DNA of 64,000 bases from Streptomyces griseorubiginosus (GCF_017614965.1 NZ_WVUG01000002.1:1-64000); one strand, 5' to 3'; positions 9,863 through 18,594 are shown, numbered from the stretch's first letter. Made by a program: numbers and translations. The notes: generated by a model not told the origin, from the sequence alone.

Positions 9863-10632
9863 GCGGGTCGACCGAGCCGACACCGACCCCGGCGCTCTCC
9901 GTGGAGCATATTGCCAAGGGCTTCGGCGCGGTCACCGCGCTGCGGGACGTGAACCTGCGCCTGAACAAGGGCGAGGTACTCGCCCTCGTCGGTGACAACG
10001 GCGCTGGAAAGTCAACCCTGTTGAAGATCCTCTGCGGCTTCCACCGGCCCGACGCAGGCCGCATCCTCCTCAACGGCGAGGAGGTGACGCTCAAGTCGGT
10101 CGACCATGCCCGCTCGCTCGGTATCGACGCGGTGTACCAGGACCTGGCCCTGGTCAACGAGCTGACGGTCTATCACAACATGTTCCTGAACCGGGAGATG
10201 ATCCGTCCCACTCGGCTGCTGCACAACCGCGCGATGCGCAAAATCGCCCAGGAGCACCTGGACGAGATGGGGGTGAACATCCCATCGGTCGACGTCGAGG
10301 TCGCCAAGCTCTCCGGCGGCCAGCGCCAGGCCATCGCCGTGGCCCGCTCGGTCTATTCCGAGGCCAGGGTCCTCCTTCTCGACGAGCCCCTGGCCGCGAT
10401 GGGCGCCAAGGAAGGCGCCCTCATCCTCGACCTGGTCAACGACCTCAAAGCCCGCGGCGAGGTCTCCGTCATCATCATCGCCCACAACTACGCCCAGGTC
10501 TTCGAGGTCTGCGACCGGGTCAACCTGCTCCAGCACGGCGAAATCACCTTCGACAAGCGCACGTCGGAGACATCGGTGGCCGAGCTCACCGACCTGGTGG
10601 TTGAGGAGTACCGGAGGTCGCGAACCAAATAG
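9859..10632 (+). CDS. Ribose-type ABC transporter ATPase (single domain)
   Basis: A 257-residue ATPase with Walker A GDNGAGKST, signature LSGGQRQAIAVARSV, and Walker B LLLDEPLAAMG followed by AKE, the variant typical of sugar importers of the RbsA/FrcA class. It has one nucleotide-binding domain rather than the two of RbsA, which is common for FrcA-like actinobacterial systems. The start is the ATG overlapping the permease stop. An H-loop is present (IIIAHNYAQVFEVCDRV). Confidence 0.92.
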   Translation: MSGSTEPTPTPALSVEHIAKGFGAVTALRDVNLRLNKGEVLALVGDNGAGKSTLLKILCGFHRPDAGRILLNGEEVTLKSVDHARSLGIDAVYQDLALVNELTVYHNMFLNREMIRPTRLLHNRAMRKIAQEHLDEMGVNIPSVDVEVAKLSGGQRQAIAVARSVYSEARVLLLDEPLAAMGAKEGALILDLVNDLKARGEVSVIIIAHNYAQVFEVCDRVNLLQHGEITFDKRTSETSVAELTDLVVEEYRRSRTK

Positions 10633-10710
10633 GCGTCTGTCTCCGCGAGCGCGGCCTCGATGCCGGCGCAGATTCCGTAACCGCGCCGCCGTCCGTCTTC
10701 TTCGAAGGGA

Positions 10711-11179
10711 ATCCCACGCGGACTTCGCCACGGCCTGGAAGTACTTCGGATTCGACGAGGACCCCACCGCCGTGGCACGAGTCGTTTTGGGCGGCCGCAC
10801 GCTCGAGTGCCTTGCCACTCCCGGTCACCATGAGGCAGCGGTCACGTTCTACGACCCGTGGACCGGGATCCTCCTCACCGGCGACACCGTCTACCCCGGC
10901 CGGCTCTACGTCCAGGACTGGTCCGGCTTCGCCCGGACCATCGACCCCCTGATCGAGTTCTGCGAGCACAGACCTGTTACCCACGTCCTGGGCTGCCACA
11001 TCGAGATGACCGCCGAACCGGGCGTGGACTACCCGGTCCGCACCACCTACCAGCCCCACGAACCCCCGCTGCAGATGACCACCGGCCACCTGCACGAAAT
11101 CCGCGCCGCACTGCACGAGATCGGCGACCAACCCCGCCGACTGGCCTATCCGCTCTTCGTCATCTGCCCAGACGACTGA
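10711..11179 (+). pseudogene. MBL-fold hydrolase relic, 5'-truncated
   Basis: From about 10711 the + strand encodes the C-terminal half of a metallo-beta-lactamase-fold hydrolase: TPGHHEAAVTFYDPWTGIL, LLTGDTVYPGRLYV, then THVLGCHIEM and TYQPHEPPLQM. The TPGHH and LLTGD metal-binding segments are present, but the N-terminal HxHxDH motif is absent. The upstream part of the open frame is unrelated sequence overlapping the end of the ABC ATPase gene. It is best read as a truncated remnant joined to the importer cluster. A short translated product from an internal start cannot be excluded. Confidence 0.72.
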
Positions 11180-11602
11180 GCCCCGCCTGCGAGCACCTCC
11201 AGCCCGGACACAGACGAAAGCCGAACGGAGCGTCCTGAGAGGAGCGAGACGCTGGCAAGGCTGCTCCCGCTCACCGTCGCCGGTTGTGCACGCGGCGAGG
11301 ATCGCGCGCCCTGGGGCCCGTTGCAGCAAGCGATTGGCCGGGGCACCGCCCAGATCATCGGCGATGTGCATGACCGGACGGCCCGCCATGCACTACTACG
11401 GCTGCTGCAGCAGTTCGGCGTGAGTCTGAAGCGCCGACCATGGTGGTCAGCGGGCTGACCCGCGCCGATCCGGGCGCGAGGACATCGCCCGAGTGCGTCG
11501 TGCGCCACATGGGTGGCGCCCTCGTATCCCGCATCAGCGTCGTCGATCACCGTAGGGCTCAACGGCTCCCGCCCCAGGAAGCTGACGATGTCGAGAGCGA
11601 TC
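11180..11602. other. Gap with possible unrecognised coding remnant
   Basis: No complete gene. On the + strand, roughly 11250-11455 reads as a plausible protein fragment (for example GPLQQAIGRGTAQIIGDVHD) without a credible start. I do not recognise it. The remainder shows nothing identifiable. Confidence 0.35.
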
Positions 11603-11866
11603 CTAGTCGCGGTCACGCCGTGTACGCGGAGGGCGTTCACGCCTTGCACCGCGCTTCTCGGCCGTAGGCTGCCCTTCCCCACCTCGGAGCTGGCGGTCCA
11701 GGAATTCGATGAGCCCCATCTCCGAATGCAACAACCGCTCGCGTTGCTCAGGGGGAAGGGATGCGAGGGCATCGACCAGGATCCGCTTCCGCGGGATGTG
11801 AACCATGTTTCCGGAGTAGATCCGGCAAGTTGAGCACCAGGCGAGCCCGATGCAGCGCTCGAACAT
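11603..11866 (-). CDS. Small conserved CxxC protein, N-terminus uncertain
   Basis: Unknown function. From ATG 11866 it encodes 87 residues with CIGLAWCSTCRIYSG and then MVHIPRKRILVDALASLPPE. I recall a small actinobacterial family with this text, whose members begin further upstream. The same frame is open back to 12004 and reads GSGWSVLDGERRICAVSGTP and SYRYRFYPPEST, which looks genuine. No ATG, GTG or TTG occurs in that upstream stretch. Either the 5' end has been lost, a non-standard start is used, or the internal Met is the start. The C-terminal 20 residues are Arg-rich and may be a frameshifted tail. Confidence 0.5.
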   Translation of the reverse strand: MFERCIGLAWCSTCRIYSGNMVHIPRKRILVDALASLPPEQRERLLHSEMGLIEFLDRQLRGGEGQPTAEKRGARRERPPRTRRDRD

Positions 11867-12004
11867 GGTGGACTCGGGAGGATAGAAGCGGTACCGGTAC
11901 GAGTAGACGGGCGTCCCGCTTACGGCACAGATCCGGCGTTCACCGTCCAGAACGGACCAGCCGCTCCCGACCTTGTGCCAGGGCTGTCGCCGGGCCGGTG
12001 CTCC

Positions 12005-12570
12005 TCAAGTCGTCATGTCCAGCATTCTGTCCGACCGAGGCTGCACGACACAGCCGTCATACCCAAGTGGACCGCCCACCCCGCCACGTGTCCTGCGGGT
12101 GCGGGAGGAAGAGGCGCCGATCGAAATCATGCGGGCGTCGTGAACCGCGGTGAAGAATACAGGAACTGGTCCTTGTCCTGGGGTTGTTCCGTGGCCTCGC
12201 CTCGCCGTAGGAGTACGCCGTGGCGCCGCTCCCAGAAGGACGTACACAGCCTTGACGAAGCGCTCCGGCAGCAAGAACGCCACCACCCAGCCGACGGCCC
12301 AGGGATCCCAGAGCAGGCCGAAAACCAGGGATGACAGTCCGACGAGGACAACGAAGACTCCGTGAAAGCTGCGGAGCAGGGACTCACGCGAGGCGGGGAG
12401 TACCGCCTCGGGGTCGGTCAGGGGACCGCGCTCTCGAAGTCGCGCTTCTCACCTCCCAGCCACCTTGACCGGGTCGAAACCATCAGCAGGCCGAAGAGCG
12501 CGCTCATGGCTGCAAACCACAGAAGGGCAGCCACCTTTGACCACGCCAGTTTCCCAGCACCGCACGCGCT
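12005..12570 (-). pseudogene. Frameshifted small membrane protein
   Basis: Two minus-strand frames each encode hydrophobic segments of what appears to be one membrane protein. The upstream frame, ending at 12418, contains VAALLWFAAMSALFGLLMV followed by a basic loop. The downstream frame, open from 12448 to 12005, contains SFHGVFVVLVGLSSLVFGLL and VGWVVAFLLPERFVKAVYVL. The two overlap at 12418-12448, so a single indel there would join them into one protein with about three membrane segments. I do not recognise a family. Confidence 0.45.
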
Positions 12571-12612
12571 CACCGACAACTGCCTCGCCTCAGCGCCGGA
12601 TGGGACAGCATC

Positions 12613-13134
12613 ATGATGCCCATGCGCATCCTCGTGTGCCGGCAAGATGATCTGGAGGTGCTGGAGGAACGTCTGCCCTCCTCGAGCGCCGTTTCCTACC
12701 ATGCCCAGCGGTTCGCCCGGCAGGCATCAGGGACGAGTACGTTCCTCGTGGCCTGGCTGGATGCCCAGCCGACAGGAATCTGCGAAGTGCGCTGGGATGG
12801 CTGCGCGGCGCCAGAAGTGCGAGCGGTCCTGCCGGGCTGTCCGGAGATCAACGGGTTGCACGTCGTCGATGCGCTGCAGTCCCGGGGGATAGGGACCGCC
12901 CTGATCCGTCACGCCGAACAGCTCGCCGGCGAACGAAACGCAGAGCTGATCGGACTGGGAGTAGACGATCACGGAAATCCGCGGGCCGCAGCGCTCTACG
13001 CTCGGTTGGGATACGAGCCCACCGTCCCGTACGTGGATCGCTACTTCTACACGGACGACACGGGTGCCGAACACTCGGTCGCGGATCCCGCCGTCTTCCT
13101 GGTGAAGGAGCTCCCGCCCCGGCCCCATCTTTGA
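12613..13134 (+). CDS. GNAT-family N-acetyltransferase
   Basis: A 173-residue protein with the acetyl-CoA-binding pattern of the GNAT fold: the beta-4 strand INGLHVVDALQSRGIGTALI carries the Q/R-x-x-G-x-G/A loop (QSRGIGTAL), followed by AAALYARLGYEP. The substrate is unknown. Several ATGs lie close together at the 5' end (12613, 12616, 12622); the first is used here. It stands alone, transcribed away from the frameshifted membrane gene. Confidence 0.85.
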   Translation: MMPMRILVCRQDDLEVLEERLPSSSAVSYHAQRFARQASGTSTFLVAWLDAQPTGICEVRWDGCAAPEVRAVLPGCPEINGLHVVDALQSRGIGTALIRHAEQLAGERNAELIGLGVDDHGNPRAAALYARLGYEPTVPYVDRYFYTDDTGAEHSVADPAVFLVKELPPRPHL

Positions 13135-13155
13135 GACCGATCTCGTGCGCCATCA

Positions 13156-13275
13156 TCAGAGTCTGGTGGCCCGGCCCATGTTCGCGCCCACCAGGTCGGC
13201 CATCTCCACCAGCGCCTGGCTGATCGCATCGAGTTCCTTGTGGAAGCTCGCCCGTATGCCGTCCTCGCCCTTGTG
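13156..13275 (-). pseudogene. PhoU N-terminal fragment
   Basis: The minus strand reads IRASFHKELDAISQALVEMA then DLVGANMGRAT before a double stop. This is the start of PhoU, the phosphate-transport regulator, whose N-terminal helix has the pattern 'R..FHEELD.I...LVEMA.LVG.AM.RAT'. Only about 35 residues remain. It continues in the same frame just past the stop of the upstream small gene. The rest of phoU is gone. Confidence 0.6.
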
Positions 13276-13491
13276 TCAGTGCTCCCACGCCAGCGGGCCC
13301 GGGCCGGTCCATTCGATCAAGGGTGAGGCGGCGATCTCGTCTTCCTCGCCCAGGTTCAGTCCGGCCCGCCGCAGGAAGACGATCATGTCCCACAGGCCGT
13401 AGGCGCGGCCGACGGGGACGCCGTGGATGCAGACCAGCCGGCCGCCCTCGGCATCGGGCGGCCCCACTCTCACGGGACACCAACTCGGCAT
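13276..13491 (-). CDS. Small conserved protein, unknown function
   Basis: A 71-residue protein starting MPSWCPVRVGPPDAEGGRLV, with GRAYGLWDMIVFLRRAGL and ending LIEWTGPGPLAWEH. I recall similar short actinobacterial proteins without assigned function. A longer frame extends upstream, but its text is low-complexity and frame-like; the Met at 13491 gives the family-like beginning. It is immediately followed by the PhoU fragment in the same frame. Confidence 0.5.
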   Translation of the reverse strand: MPSWCPVRVGPPDAEGGRLVCIHGVPVGRAYGLWDMIVFLRRAGLNLGEEDEIAASPLIEWTGPGPLAWEH

Positions 13492-13749
13492 GTGTGAACG
13501 GGTACCCCCGTGCGCGCCGGAACATGGCCGCATGGCCCATCCGGCCAGGGCTTTGCCCGGCCTGTGGCGTCTGTTTGCCTCATGGGCGCGCTGGGCGACG
13601 TTGGTAGTGGGTGTGGGCCGTTTCCGGGGAGTGCCGTGCTCGTGGTGGTGCGGAGCGGGCCCGGTTGATGTTGCTGTGGCCACCCTGGAGCCGGCCTGCG
13701 GGACCTTCTCGTCTTCCTCCTGGCCGGTCGTGCCGCTCAAGGGGCTGGC

Positions 13750-14989
13750 TAGTGCTGTGACCGCGTTGGTTCGCCGGGTTGGTCAGGCCGCGGTGGCGAG
13801 GGGGCGTCCGCCCCAGCGGATGCCTTTCTCGCTGCGGATGCGGGCGCGTTCCTTGCGTTCGGCGGTCAGGACGCCCGGGTGGCGGGCGTTGGCGTTGCGC
13901 CACCGTAGGTAGGCGTGCAGGGCCCGGGTCTGAACGGAGTGGTTGGGGTAGTTGGAGTTGGCGATGGTGAACTGCCGCAGTGGCCCGAAGTGGGCCTCGA
14001 TCGGGTTCGCCCACGAGGCGTAGGTCGGTGTGAAGCACACCTCGACCTCGTGTTTCTTTGCCCAGCGTCGGATGTCGGCGCCCTTGTGGGCGGACAGATT
14101 GTCCATGATCACGTAGATCGGGGCGCCGTCCGGGCGGGCGGCGCGGATCGCCTTCAGTGCGGCCAGCGTGTTCCCGGCGCCCTTCCTGCGGCGGTTGACG
14201 CCCCACAGGCGGTCGTCACCGACCGAGTAGCAGCCGTGGAAGTACCGGACTCCGTGGGTGCGGTGGTAGGTGGCCGGCAGCCGGTCGGGGTGTCCTTGTT
14301 CGGCCCAGCCCGCGCCCGCGGTGGGCCGGATCCCGAGCGGGCCGAACTCGTCGAAGGCGAAGACCCGGTCCGGGAAGCGGTCCAGGACCTCCTCGATGCG
14401 GTCGAGCTTGGTGTCGCGCTCGGGGTCCGGGGACTCCTTCCAGGTCTTGGTGCGCTGGAAGGTGACGCCGCGCCGGGCGAGCAGGCACCGTAACGCCTCG
14501 CGGCCAATGCGGATCACCCGGCCGTGCACTTCGCGCAGGTAGGCGACGAGCTTGCGCAGCGACCAGCGGGTGAAGGGCTGGCCGAGCTTGACCGGGCGGG
14601 TGGTGGCCGTCGCAATGACGAAATCCTCGTCGTCAGGCTTGAGTTGGCGGGGACGGCCTCCCGCCCACTGAGGGTCCAGGCAGGCCAGGCCGATCTCGTT
14701 GAACCGGTGGATCACATCGGGCACCGTGTCCTCGTCGGCCTGCACCAGCTGGGCGATCACCGGCACCCGGTTCCCGCCGGCCGACGCCAGCAGCATCATC
14801 GCCCGCCGGTAACGCACCGTGCTGGTACTGCCCCGGCGCACGATCTGCTGCAGCCGCTGCCCCTCCTGGTCGGTCAGTCTGCGCACACGTACAGGCTCAG
14901 CCACCACGCCTCCAGCGATCGGATCAGACGTCACCCACATCCAACCGCCACGACCACCAACCCGGCGAACCAACACGGTCACAGCACTA
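13750..14989 (-). mobile_element. IS630-family insertion sequence, complete
   Basis: About 1.24 kb bounded by 32-base terminal inverted repeats at 13752-13783 and 14956-14987, matching at 31 of 32 positions (outer sequence GTGCTGTGACCG). Each end is flanked by TA (13750-13751 and 14988-14989), the target duplication expected of IS630/Tc1-type elements. It carries one intact transposase gene. The insertion point coincides with the TAG stop codon of the neighbouring PAP2 relic. Confidence 0.9.
13783..14904 (-). CDS. IS630-family transposase
   Basis: DDE transposase that cuts and joins the IS630 ends. It has an N-terminal helix-turn-helix (RRLTDQEGQRLQQIVRRGST and following) and a C-terminal DDE domain: first Asp in VFAFDEFGPLG, second in YVIMDNLSAHKG, Glu in WANPIEAHFGPL. 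The frame is uninterrupted. The GTG at 14904 (VAEPVRVRRL...) gives the usual family N-terminus; the frame is open 26 codons further into the inverted repeat. Confidence 0.92.
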   Translation of the reverse strand: MAEPVRVRRLTDQEGQRLQQIVRRGSTSTVRYRRAMMLLASAGGNRVPVIAQLVQADEDTVPDVIHRFNEIGLACLDPQWAGGRPRQLKPDDEDFVIATATTRPVKLGQPFTRWSLRKLVAYLREVHGRVIRIGREALRCLLARRGVTFQRTKTWKESPDPERDTKLDRIEEVLDRFPDRVFAFDEFGPLGIRPTAGAGWAEQGHPDRLPATYHRTHGVRYFHGCYSVGDDRLWGVNRRRKGAGNTLAALKAIRAARPDGAPIYVIMDNLSAHKGADIRRWAKKHEVEVCFTPTYASWANPIEAHFGPLRQFTIANSNYPNHSVQTRALHAYLRWRNANARHPGVLTAERKERARIRSEKGIRWGGRPLATAA

Positions 14990-15350
14990 GAGCCAGTGGC
15001 CCAGGAGCAGGGCGGGGGTGTGACGGGTGAGCCAGGCGCTGGTCAGGCCGATGGCGGCGGCGCCGGCGGTGACGTCGCTGGGGTGGTGGGCGCGCTTGAC
15101 TGCACGCGTTGGATGGTCACAGTGGCGGCCGGCACCGCCCAGTGCGCCGGCCTGCAGCCAGGTGGGGGGTGGCGCCGGCGGTGAAGGCGGCCGCGGCCGC
15201 GGTGTGCCCGGAAGGGAACGAGGACGGTCGGGGCGGTCGGCCAGCTCGACGTGGGGGAGTCCACTCCGTAGGCGCCCGGGGGCGGCCGGCGAGCTGCCTG
15301 CACAGGACGTTCGCCGCACCACAGTGTCGTGCTCTGCGTACACTCCTGCC
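14987..15350 (-). pseudogene. PAP2 phosphatase, decayed copy
   Basis: The pieces of a PAP2-family membrane phosphatase lie in different minus-strand frames. LCRQLAGRPRAP and SSFPSGHTAAAAAFTAGAT (the KxxxxxxRP and PSGH motifs) are in one frame; KRAHHPSDVTAGAAAIGL and TSAWLTRHTPALLLGHWL are in another. The intact paralogue at 34681-35235 gives the same order of motifs. The N-terminal third is shortened as well. Its terminal TAG lies exactly at the IS630 insertion point: the TA duplication preserves a stop codon after ...GHWL. It sits downstream of the intact YihY gene, the same gene order as at 34.3-35.2 kb. Confidence 0.75.
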
Positions 15351-15529
15351 TCGCCGACCGGACCCTGGACGCAGCCGTCGGGATCAGGGGGATGTCTCGC
15401 GCTGCGTCACACGTCGGTCGGGCTCCCACAGGTCCGTCAGCACCCTCCCTCATGAACTGTTGTTGTCCCTGGGAGCAAGCCGGTAAGCAGCAGGACTGCC
15501 AGCCCCGTCCGTCATCCGCTGAACGGCGC

Positions 15530-16591
15530 TCACGACCTGTCCAGGCGGCGCAGGTCCTCCTCGGTCCATTTCCGGGTATCGCGGGGCTGGGTGTAGGGCT
15601 CCTTGTGGGGCTGCATGCCGCCGGCGATCGCCCGTTGTCGTAGGGTCTCCGCGTCGAACTCGAGGCCGAGCAGGATCGCGAGGTTGCTGATCCACAGCCA
15701 GATGAGGAAGACGATGACGCCGGCCATGGTGCCGTAGGTCTTGTTGTAGGAGGCGAAGTTGGCGACGTAGAACGCGAAGCCGGCGGAGGCGAGCAGCCAG
15801 ATCAGCAGGGCCAGGAAGCTGCCTGGAGTGATCCACTTAAACCCCTTCACCCGCGCGTTCGGGGTGGCCCAGTACAACAGCGCGATCATGACCGTGACGA
15901 GGACCGCCAGAACGGGCCACTTGGCGATCGACCACACCGTCAGGGCGGTGTCGCCGACCCCGAGCGCTGTGCCCGCCTTGCGGGCCAGCGCGCCGGTGAA
16001 GACCACGATCAGGGCGCTGATCACAGCGAGCACCATCAGGACGGCTGTGAGTGCGACCCGCACGGGCAGGATCTTCCAGACCGGGCGGCCTTCGGGCATG
16101 TCGTAGACGGCGTTGGCCGCGCGGATGAACGCGGCGACGTATCCGGAAGCCGACCACACGGCCAGGACGATGCCGACGATCGCCATGACCGATCCGAGAC
16201 CGGCGTTGTTCTGCAACTGCGAGACGGCCCCGGTGATGACGGTGCGGGCGGAGCCCGGGGCGAACTGCTGCAGATTCTTCAGCACCGCGTCCGTCGCCGA
16301 CTTGCCGGCCAGGCTGAGCAGCGACACCAGGACCAGTAGAGCCGGGAACAGGGACAGCAGGCCGTAGTACGTCAGCGCCGCGGCCCGGTCGGTCAGCTCG
16401 TCGTCCTTGAACTCTCGCAGGCTTCCCTTCAGCACCGCACCCCAGGCCGTCCTCGGCAGCTGTGTCGGCGCGTTGGGCGCGCGCCGCTCCACCGCGGGTC
16501 CGGGGCCGGTCTCCCCGGGAGGCGGGGCTTCACGCTCGGTAGCGTCATCGTGTCCGTGATGTTCTTTACGTCCTGGAATATGCGATTTCAT
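15530..16591 (-). CDS. YihY/BrkB-family inner membrane protein
   Basis: About 350 residues with a charged Pro/Glu-rich cytoplasmic N-terminus and six hydrophobic segments. Family marks are DRAAALTYYGLLSLFPALLV near the start of the membrane part and SYNKTYGTMAGVIVFLIWLW with LEFDAE near the end. Function in the family is not settled; older 'ribonuclease BN' names are wrong. The ATG at 16591 is chosen; a GTG/ATG a few codons upstream is possible. A truncated second copy of its C-terminal third lies at 34318-34617. Confidence 0.88.
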   Translation of the reverse strand: MKSHIPGRKEHHGHDDATEREAPPPGETGPGPAVERRAPNAPTQLPRTAWGAVLKGSLREFKDDELTDRAAALTYYGLLSLFPALLVLVSLLSLAGKSATDAVLKNLQQFAPGSARTVITGAVSQLQNNAGLGSVMAIVGIVLAVWSASGYVAAFIRAANAVYDMPEGRPVWKILPVRVALTAVLMVLAVISALIVVFTGALARKAGTALGVGDTALTVWSIAKWPVLAVLVTVMIALLYWATPNARVKGFKWITPGSFLALLIWLLASAGFAFYVANFASYNKTYGTMAGVIVFLIWLWISNLAILLGLEFDAETLRQRAIAGGMQPHKEPYTQPRDTRKWTEEDLRRLDRS

Positions 16592-16618
16592 GCCCAGTGG
16601 GTACCCCCGCATACCCAC

Positions 16619-16965
16619 CTAATCGGGGCGCGGTCCCTCGATTCGGGGAGCGGTGTGGGTGGGGGTGTCATGGAGGCACAGGGGATAAGAGACCACCGGC
16701 CGGGTGGGACCTGCGGGTTCGAACGGGCCCGCCTGATCGCCGACGGGGGAGTGTCATGAGGGCCCGGCGCCGGTCAGCGCTCGACCGGGCAAGAGTCGCT
16801 CCGTCACCCCGTCCCTGGACGGCGTCCTGGCCGTCGTCCGTAAGCGCCACGCGGACGCCGACGCCTCGCCCATCCATTGAAGCAATCAGGGTGGTGTGCG
16901 ATCCCGGGGGGTCGGCACCGGGCACCGCGCATCCTCTTGACGCACGACGGAGCCCGGTCTATTTT
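16619..16965. other. Gap upstream of the SRPBCC-ArsR module
   Basis: No gene is supported in these 347 bases between the divergent YihY and SRPBCC genes. The tandem operator starts immediately after it. Confidence 0.5.
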
Positions 16966-16997
16966 ACAAGCATCTACTTGTACAAGGATGTTCTTGT
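16966..16997. promoter_or_regulatory. Tandem ACAAG-N6-CTTGT operator
   Basis: Two abutting 16-base dyads: ACAAG-CATCTA-CTTGT (16966-16981) and ACAAG-GATGTT-CTTGT (16982-16997). The arms are perfect and the spacers differ, as expected for protein-binding sites. They lie 19 bases before the first SRPBCC start codon and probably bind the ArsR-type repressor encoded two genes on. Confidence 0.7.
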
Positions 16998-17016
16998 GAT
17001 CGGAAAGGAGCCCGGA

Positions 17017-17478
17017 ATGACCAGCACCACCCCCAAGCGGACCGAGGACTTCACAGCGGTCGTCAACCTCCCCGCCGACCCCGACACCGTGTCGGCCCTC
17101 TTCACCTCCGCCGCCGGCGTCAGCCGCTGGTGGGGCCCGACCGAGGGCGAGGGAGCAGTGGGCGGCACGCTCCTCACCAGCTTCGGTGACTACGGCGTCA
17201 ATGCGATGCGCGTCCTCGAAGCCGGGCCCACCCGCGTGGTCTGGGAGTCCATTGCGCCCGACGGGACCACCGCCACCGGACACACCAAGGAGTGGCTCGG
17301 CACGACGATGGAGTTCGACATCGTGCCCAGCGACGGCGGTAGCGAGCTCCACTTCCGGCATGTCGGCCTGACCCCGCAGCTGGAGTGCTGGGAGTCCTGC
17401 GTCGCCGCCTGGACCTTCTTCATGGCGAGCATCGAGGCCTTCGCCAAGACCGGCACCGGCACTCCGTTCACGGCCTGA
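17017..17478 (+). CDS. SRPBCC (AHSA1-like) protein
   Basis: A 153-residue START/Bet v 1-fold protein. AHSA1-type marks include VSALFTSAAGVSRWWGP, the strand VVWESIAPDG, and the C-terminal helix CVAAWTFFMASIEAF. These proteins bind hydrophobic ligands in a helix-grip pocket; the ligand is unknown. ATG 17017 follows GGAAAGGAG. The ArsR gene starts 12 bases after its stop and a second SRPBCC gene follows, so the three form one operon. Confidence 0.85.
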   Translation: MTSTTPKRTEDFTAVVNLPADPDTVSALFTSAAGVSRWWGPTEGEGAVGGTLLTSFGDYGVNAMRVLEAGPTRVVWESIAPDGTTATGHTKEWLGTTMEFDIVPSDGGSELHFRHVGLTPQLECWESCVAAWTFFMASIEAFAKTGTGTPFTA

Positions 17479-17490
17479 GACCCTGGTGCG

Positions 17491-17838
17491 ATGACCGACC
17501 TGAAGCCGTCGGCGTCCGCGGCAACCGATGCGGTGCTGCGGGCGCTCGCCGACCCACATCGCCGGCAGATCCTGCGCCTCGTCCGGCACACCGAGCTGCC
17601 TGCGGGCCAGATCGCGGCGAACTTCACCCTTACCCAGCAAGCGGTCAGCCAGCACATCGGCGTGCTCAAGCAGGCCGGTCTCCTCACCGAGCGCCGCGAG
17701 GGCACCCGCCGCCTCTACGCACTGCGCCACGAGTCGCTCGAGCCAGTGCGCGAGCTGCTCGCCGAGTTCTGGCCCGACGCCCTCAGCCGCCTGAAGAAGG
17801 CCGTCGAGGCGGCCCACCCCAGACCACCGAAGAGGTAG
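17491..17838 (+). CDS. ArsR-family transcriptional regulator
   Basis: A 115-residue winged-helix repressor. The DNA-binding part is clear: LRALADPHRRQILRLV, then FTLTQQAVSQHIGVLKQAGL as the recognition region and the wing EGTRRLYAL. It lacks the metal-site cysteines and His motifs of ArsR/SmtB metal sensors. It belongs to the type usually paired with SRPBCC genes, whose product may supply or remove the ligand. The tandem dyad at 16966-16997 is its likely operator. Confidence 0.9.
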   Translation: MTDLKPSASAATDAVLRALADPHRRQILRLVRHTELPAGQIAANFTLTQQAVSQHIGVLKQAGLLTERREGTRRLYALRHESLEPVRELLAEFWPDALSRLKKAVEAAHPRPPKR

Positions 17839-17840
17839 CC

Positions 17841-18251
17841 GTGACCGCCGAGATCCGCAACGACGTCATCGTCGCGACCGAGCACATCAAGGCACCGCCC
17901 GAGGTGGTCTTCCCGTACTTCACCGACCCCGCGCTCATCGTCGAATGGATCGGCGACCGGGCCGAGCTCGACCCGCAGCCCGGCGGCGTGTTCTTGCTCG
18001 ACATGGGGGAGGTCGTCGCCCGAGGCGCCTACGTCACCGTCGAGCCGCCGTACCGCCTCGTGTTCAGCTGGGGCATCCCCGGCAGCGACGCGCTGCCACC
18101 CGGCAGATCGACCGTCGAGGTCGTGCTGACCCCTGACGGCGACGACACGATGGTGGTGCTCACGCACACTGACCTGCCCCCCACTCATATCGGCAACCAC
18201 CGCGCCGGCTGGGAACATCGGCTCGGGTTGCTGCGCCGGGAGGCCGGCTGA
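17841..18251 (+). CDS. SRPBCC-domain protein (second copy in operon)
   Basis: A 136-residue START-fold protein starting at GTG 17841, two bases after the ArsR stop. Visible family text includes EHIKAPPEVVFPYFTDPALI, VEWIGD, and VVLTHTDLPP. It differs from the first SRPBCC protein of the operon, so it is not a recent duplicate. Tight spacing implies translational coupling to the regulator. Confidence 0.85.
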   Translation: MTAEIRNDVIVATEHIKAPPEVVFPYFTDPALIVEWIGDRAELDPQPGGVFLLDMGEVVARGAYVTVEPPYRLVFSWGIPGSDALPPGRSTVEVVLTPDGDDTMVVLTHTDLPPTHIGNHRAGWEHRLGLLRREAG

Positions 18252-18594
18252 AGCCTGCCCCTGCAGAGTCCCTGGACAGCGGTAGCCGACGCCGGGTGCC
18301 GCGACGGCAGTTCTCCAGGCATCGGAACGGTAAGGAGACCCGAAGGTGCGAAGGACGACAAGGATCAGCGCAGTGGCATGGGTGCTGAGCTAGTTTGCTC
18401 TGTGCTTGGAGATCTTCCTGTGGCACCACGTGACTCCGACGCTGAGGCTCAACCCGCCCGCCCCACCTCCTGGCGCAGACGTGCGGCCCCAGCCCGGCGG
18501 CTTCCTCATCACAGTGCTCGCGGGCTCGGCGATCGCACCTTTGCTGTTCGTGGCCAGTCTGATCGTGGATCGGCGGCGAACTCCTCGATCCCCC
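18252..18594. other. Gap with a possible membrane-peptide remnant
   Basis: No complete gene. At 18406-18597 the + strand could encode a 63-residue peptide ending in one hydrophobic segment (GGFLITVLAGSAIAPLLFVA) and a basic tail. It may be the 3' remnant of a membrane-protein gene cut by the adjacent IS. I do not recognise it. Confidence 0.35.
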
